Assembly: GCA_039090855.1 (NCBI GenBank)
Contig: CM077034.1
Span: 230,643,005-230,707,004, forward strand
Reading direction: 5' to 3'
Source of the DNA: Macrothele yani
Taxonomy: Eukaryota > Arthropoda > Arachnida > Araneae > Macrothelidae
DNA: 64,000 nucleotides
In this document: positions 1 through 13,600 of the stretch, piece after piece
How positions within the stretch are numbered: the first letter of the stretch is position 1
How the letters are laid out: every line of letters starts with the position of its first letter
Position numbers and translations under genes: made by a program
Notes under the pieces: model-generated
What the model saw: only the letters and a program-made list of their open reading frames with translations
What the model was told of the DNA's origin: nothing
Databases searched by the model: none

Positions 1-3000
1 ATGTATAAATTTCGTTGGTATCAGACGTCTCCTTCTTGGTGTTCTTTTTTCACTTTCTAGCCACGACCATCCCCGATTGTGGCGTCCAGGTTGAGGATGC
101 TTGGAACTCAATACCCCAAACTTACATCCAACATCTGTACGACAGACTCCATGCCAGAATTGCACAGTGTGACGCAGTTCATGGCGGTTCAACCTCGTAC
201 TAACCATGTTACATGGAAATGTTATTTTTCAGTTTACCAGCAAATACAGCTGTATTTTGCCATAATGTTTTGATCACGTTATCCTCTGTATTCCGTTATG
301 TATAAATTTCGTTGGTATCAGACGTCTCCTTCTTGGTGTTCTTTTTTCACTTTCTAGCCACGACCATCCCCGATTGTGGCGTCCAGGTTGAGGATGCTTG
401 GAACTCAATACCCCAAACTTACATCCAACATCTGTACGACAGACTCCATGCCAGAATTGCACAGTGTGACGCAGTTCATGGCGGTTCAACCTCGTACTAA
501 CCATGTTACATGGAAATGTTATTTTTCAGTTTACCAGCAAATACAGCTCTATTTTGCCATAATGTTTTGATCACGTTATCCTCTGTATTCCGTTATGTAT
601 AAATTTCGTTGGTATCAGACGTCTCCTTCTTGGTGTTCTTTTTTCACTTTCTAGCCACGACCATCCCCGATTGAGGCGTCCAGGTTGAGGATGCTTGGAA
701 CTCAATACCCCAAACTTACATCCAACATCTGTACGACAGACTCCATGCCAGAATTGCACAGTGTGACGCAGTTCATGGCGGTTCAACCTCGTACTAACCA
801 TGTTACATGGAAATGTTATTTTTCAGTTTACCAGCAAATACAGCTCTATTTTGCCATAATGTTTTGATCACGTTATCCTCTGTATTCCGTTATGTATAAA
901 TTTCGTTGGTATCAGACGTCTCCTTCTTGGTGTTCTTTTTTCACTTTCTAGCCACGACCATCCCCGATTTAGGCGTCCAGGTTGAGGATGCTTGGAACTC
1001 AATACCCCAAACTTACATCCAACATCTGTACGACAGACTCCATGCCAGAATTGCACAGTGTGACGCAGTTCATGGCGGTTCAACCTCGTACTAACCATGT
1101 TACATGGAAATGTTATTTTTCAGTTTACCAGCAAATACAGCTGTATTTTGCCATAATGTTTTGATCACGTTATCCTCTGTATTCCGTTATGTATAAATTT
1201 CGTTGGTATCAGACGTCTCCTTCTTGGTGTTCTTTTTTCACTTTCTAGCCACGACCATCCCCGATTGAGGCGTCCAGGTTGAGGATGCTTGGAACTCAAT
1301 ACCCCAAACTTACATCCAACATCTGTACGACAGACTCCATGCCAGAATTGCACAGTGTGACGCAGTTCATGGCGGTTCAACCTCGTACTAACCATGTTAC
1401 ATGGAAATGTTATTTTTCAGTTTACCAGCAAATACAGCTGTATTTTGCCATAATGTTTTGATCACGTTATCCTCTGTATTCCGTTATGTATAAATTTCGT
1501 TGGTATCAGACGTCTCCTTCTTGGTGTTCTTTTTTCACTTTCTAGCCACGACCATCCCCGATTGAGGCGTCCAGGTTGAGGATGCTTGGAACTCAATACC
1601 CCAAACTTACATCCAACATCTGTACGACAGACTCCATGCCAGAATTGCACAGTGTGACGCAGTTCATGGCGGTTCAACCTCGTACTAACCATGTTACATG
1701 GAAATGTTATTTTTCAGTTTACCAGCAAATACAGCTCTATTTTGCCATAATGTTTTGATCACGTTATCCTCTGTATTCCGTTATGTATAAATTTCGTTGG
1801 TATCAGACGTCTCCTTCTTGGTGTTCTTTTTTCACTTTCTAGCCACGACCATCCCCGATTGTGGCGTCCAGGTTGAGGATGCGTGGAACTCAATACCCCA
1901 AACTTACATCCAACATCTGTACGACAGACTCCATGCCAGAATTGCACAGTGTGACGCAGTTCATGGCGGTTCAACCTCGTACTAACCATGTTACATGGAA
2001 ATGTTATTTTTCAGTTTACCAGCAAATACAGCTGTATTTTGCCATAATGTTTTGATCACGTTATCCTCTGTATTCCGTTATGTATAAATTTCGTTGGTAT
2101 CAGACGTCTCCTTCTTGGTGTTCTTTTTTCACTTTCTAGCCACGACCATCCCCGATTGAGGCGTCCAGGTTGAGGATGCTTGGAACTCAATACCCCAAAC
2201 TTACATCCAACATCTGTACGACAGACTCCATGCCAGAATTGCACAGTGTGACGCAGTTCATGGCGGTTCAACTTCGCACTAACCATGTTACATGGAAATG
2301 TTATTTTTCAGTTTACCAGCAAATACAGCTGTATTTTTGCCATAATGTTTTGATCACGTTATCCTCTGTATTCCGTTATGTATAAATTTCGTTGGTATCA
2401 GACGTCTCCTTCTTGGTGTTCTTTTTTCACTTTCTAGCCACGACCATCCCCGATTGAGGCGTCCAGGTTGAGGATGCTTGGAACTCAATACCCCAAACTT
2501 ACATCCAACATCTGTACGACAGACTCCATGCCAGAATTGCACAGTGTGACGCAGTTCATGGCGGTTCAACCTCGTACTAACCATGTTACATGGAAATGTT
2601 ATTTTTCAGTTTACCAGCAAATACAGCTCTATTTTGCCATAATGTTTTGATCACGTTATCCTCTGTATTCCGTTATGTATAAATTTCGTTGGTCTCAGAC
2701 GTCTCCTTCTTGGTGTTCTTTTTTCACTTTCTAGCCACGACCATCCCCGATTGAGGCGTCCAGGTTGAGGATGCTTGGAACTCAATACCCCAAACTTACA
2801 TCCAACATCTGTACGACAGACTCCATGCCAGAATTGCACAGTGTGACGCAGTTCATGGCGGTTCAACCTCGTACTAACCATGTTACATGGAAATGTTATT
2901 TTTCAGTTTACCAGCAAATACAGCTCTATTTTGCCATAATGTTTTGATCACGTTATCCTCTGTATTCCGTTATGTATAAATTTCGTTGGTATCAGACGTC

Positions 3001-6000
3001 TCCTTCTTGGTGTTCTTTTTTCACTTTCTAGCCACGACCATCCCCGATTGTGGCGTCCAGGTTGAGGATGCTTGGAACTCAATACCCCAAACTTACATCC
3101 AACATCTGTACGACAGACTCCATGCCAGAATTGCACAGTGTGACGCAGTTCATGGCGGTTCAACCTCGTACTAACCATGTTACATGGAAATGTTATTTTT
3201 CAGTTTACCAGCAAATACAGCTGTATTTTGCCATAATGTTTTGATCACGTTATCCTCTGTATTCCGTTATGTATAAATTTCGTTGGTATCAGACGTCTCC
3301 TTCTTGGTGTTCTTTTTTCACTTTCTAGCCACGACCATCCCCGATTGTGGCGTCCAGGTTGAGGATGCTTGGAACTCAATACCCCAAACTTACATCCAAC
3401 ATCTGTACGACAGACTCCATGCCAGAATTGCACAGTGTGACGCAGTTCATGGCGGTTCAACCTCGTACTAACCATGTTACATGGAAATGTTATTTTTCAG
3501 TTTACCAGCAAATACAGCTCTATTTTGCCATAATGTTTTGATCACGTTATCCTCTGTATTCCGTTATGTATAAATTTCGTTGGTATCAGACGTCTCCTTC
3601 TTGGTGTTCTTTTTTCACTTTCTAGCCACGACCATCCCCGATTGAGGCGTCCAGGTTGAGGATGCTTGGAACTCAATACCCCAAACTTACATCCAACATC
3701 TGTACGACAGACTCCATGCCAGAATTGCACAGTGTGACGCAGTTCATGGCGGTTCAACCTCGTACTAACCATGTTACATGGAAATGTTATTTTTCAGTTT
3801 ACCAGCAAATACAGCTCTATTTTGCCATAATGTTTTGATCACGTTATCCTCTGTATTCCGTTATGTATAAATTTCGTTGGTATCAGACGTCTCCTTCTTG
3901 GTGTTCTTTTTTCACTTTCTAGCCACGACCATCCCCGATTTAGGCGTCCAGGTTGAGGATGCTTGGAACTCAATACCCCAAACTTACATCCAACATCTGT
4001 ACGACAGACTCCATGCCAGAATTGCACAGTGTGACGCAGTTCATGGCGGTTCAACCTCGTACTAACCATGTTACATGGAAATGTTATTTTTCAGTTTACC
4101 AGCAAATACAGCTGTATTTTGCCATAATGTTTTGATCACGTTATCCTCTGTATTCCGTTATGTATAAATTTCGTTGGTATCAGACGTCTCCTTCTTGGTG
4201 TTCTTTTTTCACTTTCTAGCCACGACCATCCCCGATTGAGGCGTCCAGGTTGAGGATGCTTGGAACTCAATACCCCAAACTTACATCCAACATCTGTACG
4301 ACAGACTCCATGCCAGAATTGCACAGTGTGACGCAGTTCATGGCGGTTCAACCTCGTACTAACCATGTTACATGGAAATGTTATTTTTCAGTTTACCAGC
4401 AAATACAGCTCTATTTTGCCATAATGTTTTGATCACGTTATCCTCTGTATTCCGTTATGTATAAATTTCGTTGGTCTCAGACGTCTCCTTCTTGGTGTTC
4501 TTTTTTCACTTTCTAGCCACGACCATCCCCGATTGAGGCGTCCAGGTTGAGGATGCTTGGAACTCAATACCCCAAACTTACATCCAACATCTGTACGACA
4601 GACTCCATGCCAGAATTGCACAGTGTGACGCAGTTCATGGCGGTTCAACCTCGTACTAACCATGTTACATGGAAATGTTATTTTTCAGTTTACCAGCAAA
4701 TACAGCTCTATTTTGCCATAATGTTTTGATCACGTTATCCTCTGTATTCCGTTATGTATAAATTTCGTTGGTATCAGACGTCTCCTTCTTGGTGTTCTTT
4801 TTCACTTTCTAGCCACGACCATCCCCGATTGTGGCGTCCAGGTTGAGGATGCTTGGAACTCAATACCCCAAACTTACATCCAACATCTGTACGACAGACT
4901 CCATGCCAGAATTGCACAGTGTGACGCAGTTCATGGCGGTTCAACCTCGTACTAACCATGTTACATGGAAATGTTATTTTTCAGTTTACCAGCAAATACA
5001 GCTGTATTTTGCCATAATGTTTTGATCACGTTATCCTCTGTATTCCGTTATGTATAAATTTCGTTGGTATCAGACGTCTCCTTCTTGGTGTTCTTTTTTC
5101 ACTTTCTAGCCACGACCATCCCCGATTGTGGCGTCCAGGTTGAGGATGCTTGGAACTCAATACCCCAAACTTACATCCAACATCTGTACGACAGACTCCA
5201 TGCCAGAATTGCACAGTGTGACGCAGTTCATGGCGGTTCAACCTCGTACTAACCATGTTACATGGAAATGTTATTTTTCAGTTTACCAGCAAATACAGCT
5301 CTATTTTGCCATAATGTTTTGATCACGTTATCCTCTGTATTCCGTTATGTATAAATTTCGTTGGTATCAGACGTCTCCTTCTTGGTGTTCTTTTTTCACT
5401 TTCTAGCCACGACCATCCCCGATTGAGGCGTCCAGGTTGAGGATGCTTGGAACTCAATACCCCAAACTTACATCCAACATCTGTACGACAGACTCCATGC
5501 CAGAATTGCACAGTGTGACGCAGTTCATGGCGGTTCAACCTCGTACTAACCATGTTACATGGAAATGTTATTTTTCAGTTTACCAGCAAATACAGCTCTA
5601 TTTTGCCATAATGTTTTGATCACGTTATCCTCTGTATTCCGTTATGTATAAATTTCGTTGGTATCAGACGTCTCCTTCTTGGTGTTCTTTTTTCACTTTC
5701 TAGCCACGACCATCCCCGATTTAGGCGTCCAGGTTGAGGATGCTTGGAACTCAATACCCCAAACTTACATCCAACATCTGTACGACAGACTCCATGCCAG
5801 AATTGCACAGTGTGACGCAGTTCATGGCGGTTCAACCTCGTACTAACCATGTTACATGGAAATGTTATTTTTCAGTTTACCAGCAAATACAGCTCTATTT
5901 TGCCATAATGTTTTGATCACGTTATCCTCTGTATTCCGTTATGTATAAATTTCGTTGGTATCAGACGTCTCCTTCTTGGTGTTCTTTTTTCACTTTCTAG

Positions 6001-8381
6001 CCACGACCATCCCCGATTGAGGCGTCCAGGTTGAGGATGCTTGGAACTCAATACCCCAAACTTACATCCAACATCTGTACGACAGACTCCATGCCAGAAT
6101 TGCACAGTGTGACGCAGTTCATGGCGGTTCAACCTCGTACTAACCATGTTACATGGAAATGTTATTTTTCAGTTTACCAGCAAATACAGCTCTATTTTGC
6201 CATAATGTTTTGATCACGTTATCCTCTGTATTCCGTTATGTATAAATTTCGTTGTTATCAGACGTCTCCTTCTTGGTGTTCTTTTTTCACTTTCTAGCCA
6301 CGACCATCCCCGATTGTGGCGTCCAGGTTGAGGATGCTTGGAACTCAATACCCCAAACTTACATCCAACATCTGTACGACAGACTCCATGCCAGAATTGC
6401 ACAGTGTGACGCAGTTCATGGCGGTTCAACCTCGTACTAACCATGTTACATGGAAATGTTATTTTTCAGTTTACCAGCAAATACAGCTGTATTTTGCCAT
6501 AATGTTTTGATCACGTTATCCTCTGTATTCCGTTATGTATAAATTTCGTTGGTATCAGACGTCTCCTTCTTGGTGTTCTTTTTTCACTTTCTAGCCACGA
6601 CCATCCCCGATTGTGGCGTCCAGGTTGAGGATGCTTGGAACTCAATACTCCAAACTTACATCCAACATCTGTACGACAGACTCCATGCCAGAATTGCACA
6701 GTGTGACGCAGTTCATGGCGGTTCAACCTCGTACTAAACACGTTACATGGAAATGTTATTTTTCAGTTTACCAGCAAATACAGCTCTATTTTGCCATAAT
6801 GTTTTGATCACGTTATCCTCTGTATTCCGTTATGTATAAATTTCGTTGGTATCAGACGTCTCCTTCTTGGTGTTCTTTTTTCACTTTCTAGCCACGACCA
6901 TCCCCGATTGAGGCGTCCAGGTTGAGGATGCTTGGAACTCAATACCCCAAACTTACATCCAACATCTGTACGACAGACTCCATGCCAGAATTGCACAGTG
7001 TGACGCAGTTCATGGCGGTTCAACCTCGTACTAACCATGTTACATGGAAATGTTATTTTTCAGTTTACCAGCAAATGCAGCTGTATTTTGCCATAATGTT
7101 TTGATCACGTTATCCTCTGTATTCCGTTATGTATAAATTTCGTTGGTATCAGACGTCTCCATCTTGGTGTTCTTTTTTCACTTTCTAGCCACGGCCATCC
7201 CCGATTTAGGCGTCCAGGTTGAGGATGCTTGGAACTCAATACCCTAAACTTACATCCAACATCTGTACGACAGACTCCATGCCAGAATTGCACAGAATGA
7301 CGCAGTTCATGGCGGTTCAACCTCGTACTAACCATGTTACATGGAAATGTTATTTTTCAGTTTACCAGCAAATACAGCTGTATTTTGCCATAATGTTTTG
7401 ATCACGTTATCCTCTGTATTCCGTTATGTATAAATTTCGTTGGTATCAGACGTCTCCTTCTTGGTGTTCTTTTTTCACTTTCTAGCCACGACCATCCCCG
7501 ATTGTGGCGTCCAGGTTGAGGATGCTTGGAACTCAATACCCCAAACTTACATCCAACATCTGTACGACAGACTCCATGCCAGAATTGCACAGTGTGACGC
7601 AGTTCATGGCGGTTCAACCTCGTACTAACCATGTTACATGGAAATGTTATTTTTCAGTTTACCAGCAAATACAGCTGTATTTTGCCATAATGTTTTGATC
7701 ACGTTATCCTCTGTATTCCGTTATGTATAAATTTCGTTGGTATCAGACGTCTCCTTCTTGGTGTTCTTTTTTCACTTTCTAGCCACGACCATCCCCGATT
7801 GTGGCGTCCAGGTTGAGGATGCTTGGAACTCAATACCCCAAACTTACATCCAACATCTGTACGACAGACTCCATGCCAGAATTGCACAGTGTGACGCAGT
7901 TCATGGCGGTTCAACCTCGTACTAACCATGTTACATGGAAATGTTATTTTTCAGTTTACCAGCAAATACAGCTCTATTTTGCCATAATGTTTTGATCACG
8001 TTATCCTCTGTATTCCGTTATGTATAAATTTCGTTGGTATCAGACGTCTCCTTCTTGGTGTTCTTTTTTCACTTTCTAGCCACGACCATCCCCGATTGAG
8101 GCGTCCAGGTTGAGGATGCTTGGAACTTAATACCCCAAACTTACATCCAACATCTGTACGACAGACTCCATGCCAGAATTGCACAGTGTGACGCAGTTCA
8201 TGGCGGTTCAACCTCGTACTAACCATGTTACATGGAAATGTTATTTTTCAGTTTACCAGCAAATACAGCTGTATTTTGCCATAATGTTTTGATCACGTTA
8301 TCCTCTGTATTCCGTTATGTATAAATTTCGTTGGTATCAGACGTCTCCTTCTTGGTGTTCTTTTTTCACTTTCCGGCAGTG
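1..8381 (+). repeat. 297-bp satellite derived from the 3' end of a Tc1-like transposon, about 28 copies
   Basis: The region is about 28 near-identical head-to-tail units of 297 bp, open at the left window edge. Each unit reads on the + strand into a short peptide ending WNSIPQTYIQ...HGGSTSY followed by a stop (first unit stop near 203). This resembles the last 45-50 residues of Tc1-family transposases (W..IPQ..I..L..SM..R...V...GG.T.Y). About 90 bp of 3' untranslated sequence follows, then a stretch with CTTCTTGGTGTTC, which also occurs in the terminal repeat of the Tc1 relic ending near 14817. Internal units break at CACTTTC and restart inside the coding segment. Only the last unit continues into CGGCAGTG and a TA dinucleotide. 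One-base indels occur near 2335 and 4800. The small ORFs on both strands are by-products of the repeat. Confidence 0.95.
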
Positions 8382-8383
8382 TA
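8345..8383 (+). other. Surviving Tc1 terminal inverted repeat and TA target site at the satellite edge
   Basis: In the last 297-bp unit the sequence after CACTTTC is CGGCAGTG (8374-8381) followed by TA (8382-8383). The reverse complement starts CACTGCCGGAAAGTG. That has the CACTG start and TA flank of the complete Tc1-like elements at 16890-18411 and 54351-55904. All upstream units lack these last 8 bases. I infer that this is the original transposon end and that the array grew inward from it. Confidence 0.75.
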
Positions 8384-8765
8384 ATACAGGGTGTTTCTCT
8401 CGCTCTCGGCACCCTGAGTTTCCCCTTATAAACTAATGGACATAATTCAGTGAAGTTTGACATGGACGTTCCTTGGTGTATGTAAAGCAAGTGTTGAAAA
8501 TGGTCACCTTTATCATCAAGGCATACCTGTACACGCCTGTACATGTTACGGGAGGTATTCACCAACACATCGGCTGTCACAGTCTCAATTTCCCGCCGAT
8601 TGTTTTCCTGCCGTTCCATGAGAGTTCGTGGATTGTTGCAGTACATTCTCTCTTTCAGCATGCGCCATAGGAAGAAATCCAATGTGGGTAAGATCGGGCG
8701 ACCTGGGTGGCAAAAGTCCCTTAGCAAGGACACGATCTTCAAAGAAGAAAATACAGTCAACTCTT
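8384..8765 (-). pseudogene. C-terminal fragment of a Tc1/mariner-superfamily (DUF4817-type) transposase
   Basis: Read on the minus strand, one frame gives LDFFLWRMLKERMY, then a run around MERQENNRREIETV and DVLVNTSRNMYRRVQVCLD. A second frame just upstream gives PPRSPDLTHIGF. Together they match the SPDLTPLDFFLWG..K..VY...P...L..RI..A...V..E.L pattern of a transposase family abundant in arthropods. The break between SPDLT and LDFFLW (about 8680-8700) is a frameshift. Only the C-terminal part is present, and the 3' tail abuts the satellite's terminal TA near 8384. A sister fragment in the opposite orientation lies at 16577-16790. This is a dead copy. The exact superfamily is inferred from motif memory. 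Confidence 0.65.
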
Positions 8766-9240
8766 GATATAGTGAACATCAGGACAGACGAGACGGGAAG
8801 GGGGGGGCACTACTGTAGCATCAGGGCCTGGGCCCCTAAGAGTGTCCACAATCCGTTTCTAAAAAAAAACGTAATAAAAAAAAGGAAGTGTTACAATGTT
8901 ACTCCAGTTACCAGGCTAACTGCAACACGTGCGTGGGTTACCTACGGCAAATCAAACGAACTGTCCCTATTACGTTTTCCATTTCTTCTTTCCTTTCCAA
9001 CGACACGCCGAGACCACACATTTCGGTTTCCTGTATTGCTTTGCTACTCGACGACACTGATCATCCTGTATGTTATACAACGTTATTTCTAGTCATCAAA
9101 GGCTGCAGACAATTTTCATCATGTGGATTTTGTCACTTTGTGTTTTCCACCAAAAGCCGGCATCTTTTGTCTTTTTATTTTTTTCTCAACCCCTTATTTT
9201 CACATTGCGGCAATTTTTTATAAATGAATATACATTGAAG
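8766..9240. other. Unassigned spacer, about 475 bp
   Basis: It holds short homopolymers (a G run near 8801, A runs near 8862-8885) and a T-rich right half. Open frames reach about 110 codons but show no motif I recognise and no convincing splice sites. No gene is called. Confidence 0.5.
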
Positions 9241-9378
9241 AGCAATTGAATTACAAATAGCTGGCGTTACGCCAATGTGGCGCTGTGGGTGGCCCTGTAA
9301 ACGGAAACGACATGACGTATGCAGCGATCCGACAATATACGGAGTGATGCGACGGGAATTAGTAAGAGCCGGACGCAG

Positions 9379-10330
9379 TATGGGTAAGACGAAAGATCTA
9401 AGTGCATTTGATCGTGGGCAAATTGTTGGAGCCCGATGAATGGGTCACTCCATCTCGGAAGTCGTGCGAGCACTGGGATTTTCACGAGCCACTGTGTCAC
9501 GGGTGCACCGTGAGTACATCGAATCCTGTAAAACCATCCCCGCAACGGCCAACTGCCGTGGACAAAAACGTGTGGATGAGCGGTGTCATCGTCGGCTAGC
9601 TCGCATTGTAACAGCGGATAGACGGGCCACAGTGCAAAAAATCACTCGGCAATTTAACGCTGGTGCACAAAAACGTGTAAGCAGCCACACCATCCAGAAC
9701 CATCTCTTCGCTATGGGGTACAGAAGCCATCGTCTTACGAGGGTATCGCTGCTGACCGCACATCACAGGGTGCAAAGATTAGCACGGGCGTGGGAACATC
9801 ACCACTGGACCCTAGACATGTGGGAAAATGCTGCCTGGACTGATGAGTCGAGATTCACGTTGGTACATGCGGATGGCAGGATACGAGTACGGCGCAAACC
9901 TCATCAAGCGATGGATCCTTCTTGCCAGCAGGGTACTCTTCAAGCTGGTGGAGGTGGCATTCTCGTCTGGGGACTGTTTACGTGGACTGAAATGGGACCC
10001 CTGGTACGCGTGACATCGTCCCTCCCAGGTCAACGTTGCCGGGATATCCTGGACGACCATTTGCTCCCGTTTGTGCGTCTTCAACATCCCACTGGAGGAC
10101 CTCATCCTGCAACAAGACAATGCAGCTCCCGAACTGTATACCAATGGTTGGATGAACACTCCACCGACGTGACCTCGCTTCCTTGGCAGCAGCTGGGTCA
10201 CCTGACCTCAATCCCATCGTGCACATCTGGGATGCCATCAAGAGATATGTTCGAAGTCATGACTAACCATATGTGGTTCAATTGTGTAACGTTGATGAAC
10301 TTCCTTTTGCAACCTGATTTCCGGTAGATT
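9379..10330 (+). pseudogene. Tc1-like transposase, inactivated
   Basis: The frame opens at 9379 (MGKTKDLSAFDRGQIVGAR), hits an in-frame stop at 9437-9439, and continues as a 295-codon ORF from 9440. An N-terminal helix-turn-helix is visible (SISEVVRALGFSRATVSRVH), then a second DNA-binding segment. The first catalytic Asp is present in WTDESRF (about 9838). The second motif, QQDNAAPELYTN, is readable only in another frame (about 10110-10150), so a frameshift lies before about 10090. The third motif reads SPDLNPIVHIWDAIKR near 10205-10250, with Val where the family has the catalytic Glu (NPIEHLW). The element cannot encode an active DDE enzyme. No clear terminal inverted repeats were found. 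Confidence 0.85.
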
Positions 10331-10625
10331 GTGGGGTGAATACTCTTCAAAAATCGGTCCTACGTAATGGAAATTTTTTTGGGCATTGTATATATAGAGA
10401 GAGAGAACACTAGGATATACTATTGTAGTCTGAAGATGGGACATAGTGCTCCCGAAAGATCTCACTTTTAATCTGTAAATATTTTAACTTTTAGTAAAGT
10501 TTTGCCTGACTTGTAAAGGGTTTCCCCCTTTCATAAGTTTTTATCGTGTATTGACGGTGTTGTCTTTAACTTTTTGAATCATAACTGCACGAATATTTAC
10601 CGCTTTAATCTTCATGAACTGTGAG
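10331..10625. other. Unassigned AT-rich spacer
   Basis: It contains a short TATATAGAGAGAGAGA stretch (about 10389-10405) and no recognisable coding or RNA motif before the 330-bp array begins. Confidence 0.5.
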
Positions 10626-10630
10626 AGCTT

Positions 10631-13600
10631 CATGAAAGGAATACGGGATTACGCCATATAACACAAATTTTGAAGATGACAATCCGATTTTTGGCGTAAA
10701 TGTGACAAGGATGGTAAGTCAGATAATATCCGAAAACTTGAAAATTTTCATCGTCCTGGAGCGGGACTCGAGCCCGCGTCTCCCAGAAGACGCCCGGGTA
10801 TGCTAACCACTACACCACCCAGAACGAACAAGTTTCAAGTTTCCGATCAATTTGAATATAACCATCACAGGATTCGCTAGTCGAAGCAACCGGCATTCAT
10901 GTTTAGCGAATCTGGAGGTTAAGAATCTTATCCCGTGTTTGCCCGGAGAAGCAGATAAATCATGAAAGAAATACGGGATTACGCCATATAATACAAATTT
11001 GGAAGATGACAATCCCATTTTTGGCGTAAATGTGACAACTATGGTAAGTCAGATAATATCCGAAAACTTGAAAATTTTCATCGTCCTGGAGCGGGACTCG
11101 AGCCCGCGTCTCCCAGAAGACGCCCGGGTATGCTAACCACTACACCACCCAGAACGAACAAGTTTCAAGTTTCCGATCAATTTGAATATAACCATCACAG
11201 GATTCGCTAGTCGAAGCAACCGGCATTCATGTTTAGCGAATCTGGAGGTTAAGAATCTTATCCCGTGTTTGCCCGGAGAAGCAGATAAATCATGAAAGAA
11301 ATACGGGATTACGCCATATAATACAAATTTTGAAGATGACAATCTAATTTTTGGCGTAAATGTGGCAAGGATGGTAAGTCAGATAATATCCGAAAACTTG
11401 AAAATTTTCATCGTCCTGGAGCGGGACTCGAGCCCGCGTCTCCCAGAAGACGCCCGGGTATGCTAACCACTACACCACCCAGAACGAACAAGTTTCAAGT
11501 TTCCGATCAATTTGAATATAACCATCACAGGATTCGCTAGTCGAAGCAACCGGCATTCATGTTTAGCGAATCTGGAGGTTAAGAATCTTATCCCGTGTTT
11601 GCCCGGAGAAGCAGATAAATCATGAAAGAAATACGGGATTACGCCATATAATACAAATTTTGAAGATGACAATCTAATTTTTGGCGTAAATGTGGCAAGG
11701 ATGGTAAGTCAGATAATATCCGAAAACTTGAAAATTTTCATCGTCCTGGAGCGGGACTCGAGCCCGCGTCTCCCAGAAGACGCCCGGGTATGCTAACCAC
11801 TACACCACCCAGAACGAACAAGTTTCAAGTTTCCGATCAATTTGAATATAACCATCACAGGATTCGCTAGTCGAAGCAACCGGCATTCATGTTTAGCGAA
11901 TCTGGAGGTTAAGAATCTTATCCCGTGTTTGCCCGGAGAAGCAGATAAATCATGAAAGAAATACGGGATTACGCCATATAATACAAATTTGGAAGATGAC
12001 AATCCCATTTTTGGCGTAAATGTGACAAGGATGGTAAGTCAGATAATATCCGAAAACTTGAAAATTTTCATCGTCCTGGAGCGGGACTCGAGCCCGCGTC
12101 TCCCAGAAGACGCCCGGGTATGCTAACCACTACACCACCCAGAACGAACAAGTTTCAAGTTTCCGATCAATTTGAATATAACCATCACAGGATTCGCTAG
12201 TCGAAGCAACCGGCATTCATGTTTAGCGAATCTGGAGGTTAAGAATCTTATCCCGTGTTTGCCCGGAGAAGCAGATAAATCATGAAAGAAATACGGGATT
12301 ACGCCATATAATACAAATTTGGAAGATGACAATCCCATTTTTGGCGTAAATGTGACAAGGATGGTAAGTCAGATAATATCCGAAAACTTGAAAATTTTCA
12401 TCGTCCTGGAGCGGGACTCGAGCCCGCGTCTCCCAGAAGACGCCCGGGTATGCTAACCACTACACCACCCAGAACGAACAAGTTTCAAGTTTCCGATCAA
12501 TTTGAATATAACCATCACAGGATTCGCTAGTCGAAGCAACCGGCATTCATGTTTAGCGAATCTGGAGGTTAAGAATCTTATCCCGTGTTTGCCCGGAGAA
12601 GCAGATAAATCATGAAAGAAATACGGGATTACGCCATATAATACAAATTTGGAAGATGACAATCCCATTTTTGGCGTAAATGTGACAAGGATGGTAAGTC
12701 AGATAATATCCGAAAACTTGAAAATTTTCATCGTCCTGGAGCGGGACTCGAGCCCGCGTCTCCCAGAAGACGCCCGGGTATGCTAACCACTACACCACCC
12801 AGAACGAACAAGTTTCAAGTTTCCGATCAATTTGAATATAACCATCACAGGATTCGCTAGTCGAAGCAACCGGCATTCATGTTTAGCGAATCTGGAGGTT
12901 AAGAATCTTATCCCGTGTTTGCCCGGAGAAGCAGATAAATCATGAAAGAAATACGGGATTACGCCATATAACACAAATTTTGAAGATGACAATCCGATTT
13001 TTGGCGTAAATGTGACAAGGATGGTAAGTCAGATAATATCCGAAAACTTGAAAATTTTCATCGTCCTGGAGCGGGACTCGAGCCCGCGTCTCCCAGAAGA
13101 CGCCCGGGTATGCTAACCACTACACCACCCAGAACGAACAAGTTTCAAGTTTCCGATCAATTTGAATATAACCATCACAGGATTCGCTAGTCGAAGCAAC
13201 CGGCATTCATGTTTAGCGAATCTGGAGGTTAAGAATCTTATCCCGTGTTTGCCCGGAGAAGCAGATAAATCATGAAAGAAATACGGGATTACGCCATATA
13301 ATACAAATTTGGAAGATGACAATCCCATTTTTGGCGTAAATGTGACAAGGATGGTAAGTCAGATAATATCCGAAAACTTGAAAATTTTCATCGTCCTGGA
13401 GCGGGACTCGAGCCCGCGTCTCCCAGAAGACGCCCGGGTATGCTAACCACTACACCACCCAGAACGAACAAGTTTCAAGTTTCCGATCAATTTGAATATA
13501 ACCATCACAGGATTCGCTAGTCGAAGCAACCGGCATTCATGTTTAGCGAATCTGGAGGTTAAGAATCTTATCCCGTGTTTGCCCGGAGAAGCAGATAAAT

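Noticed and set aside
1..8300. Dozens of 60-76-codon ORFs on both strands in the 297-bp array
   Set aside because: They are the same repeat read in several frames. Only the + strand frame ending HGGSTSY has ancestry (a transposase tail), and it has no start context or full domain.
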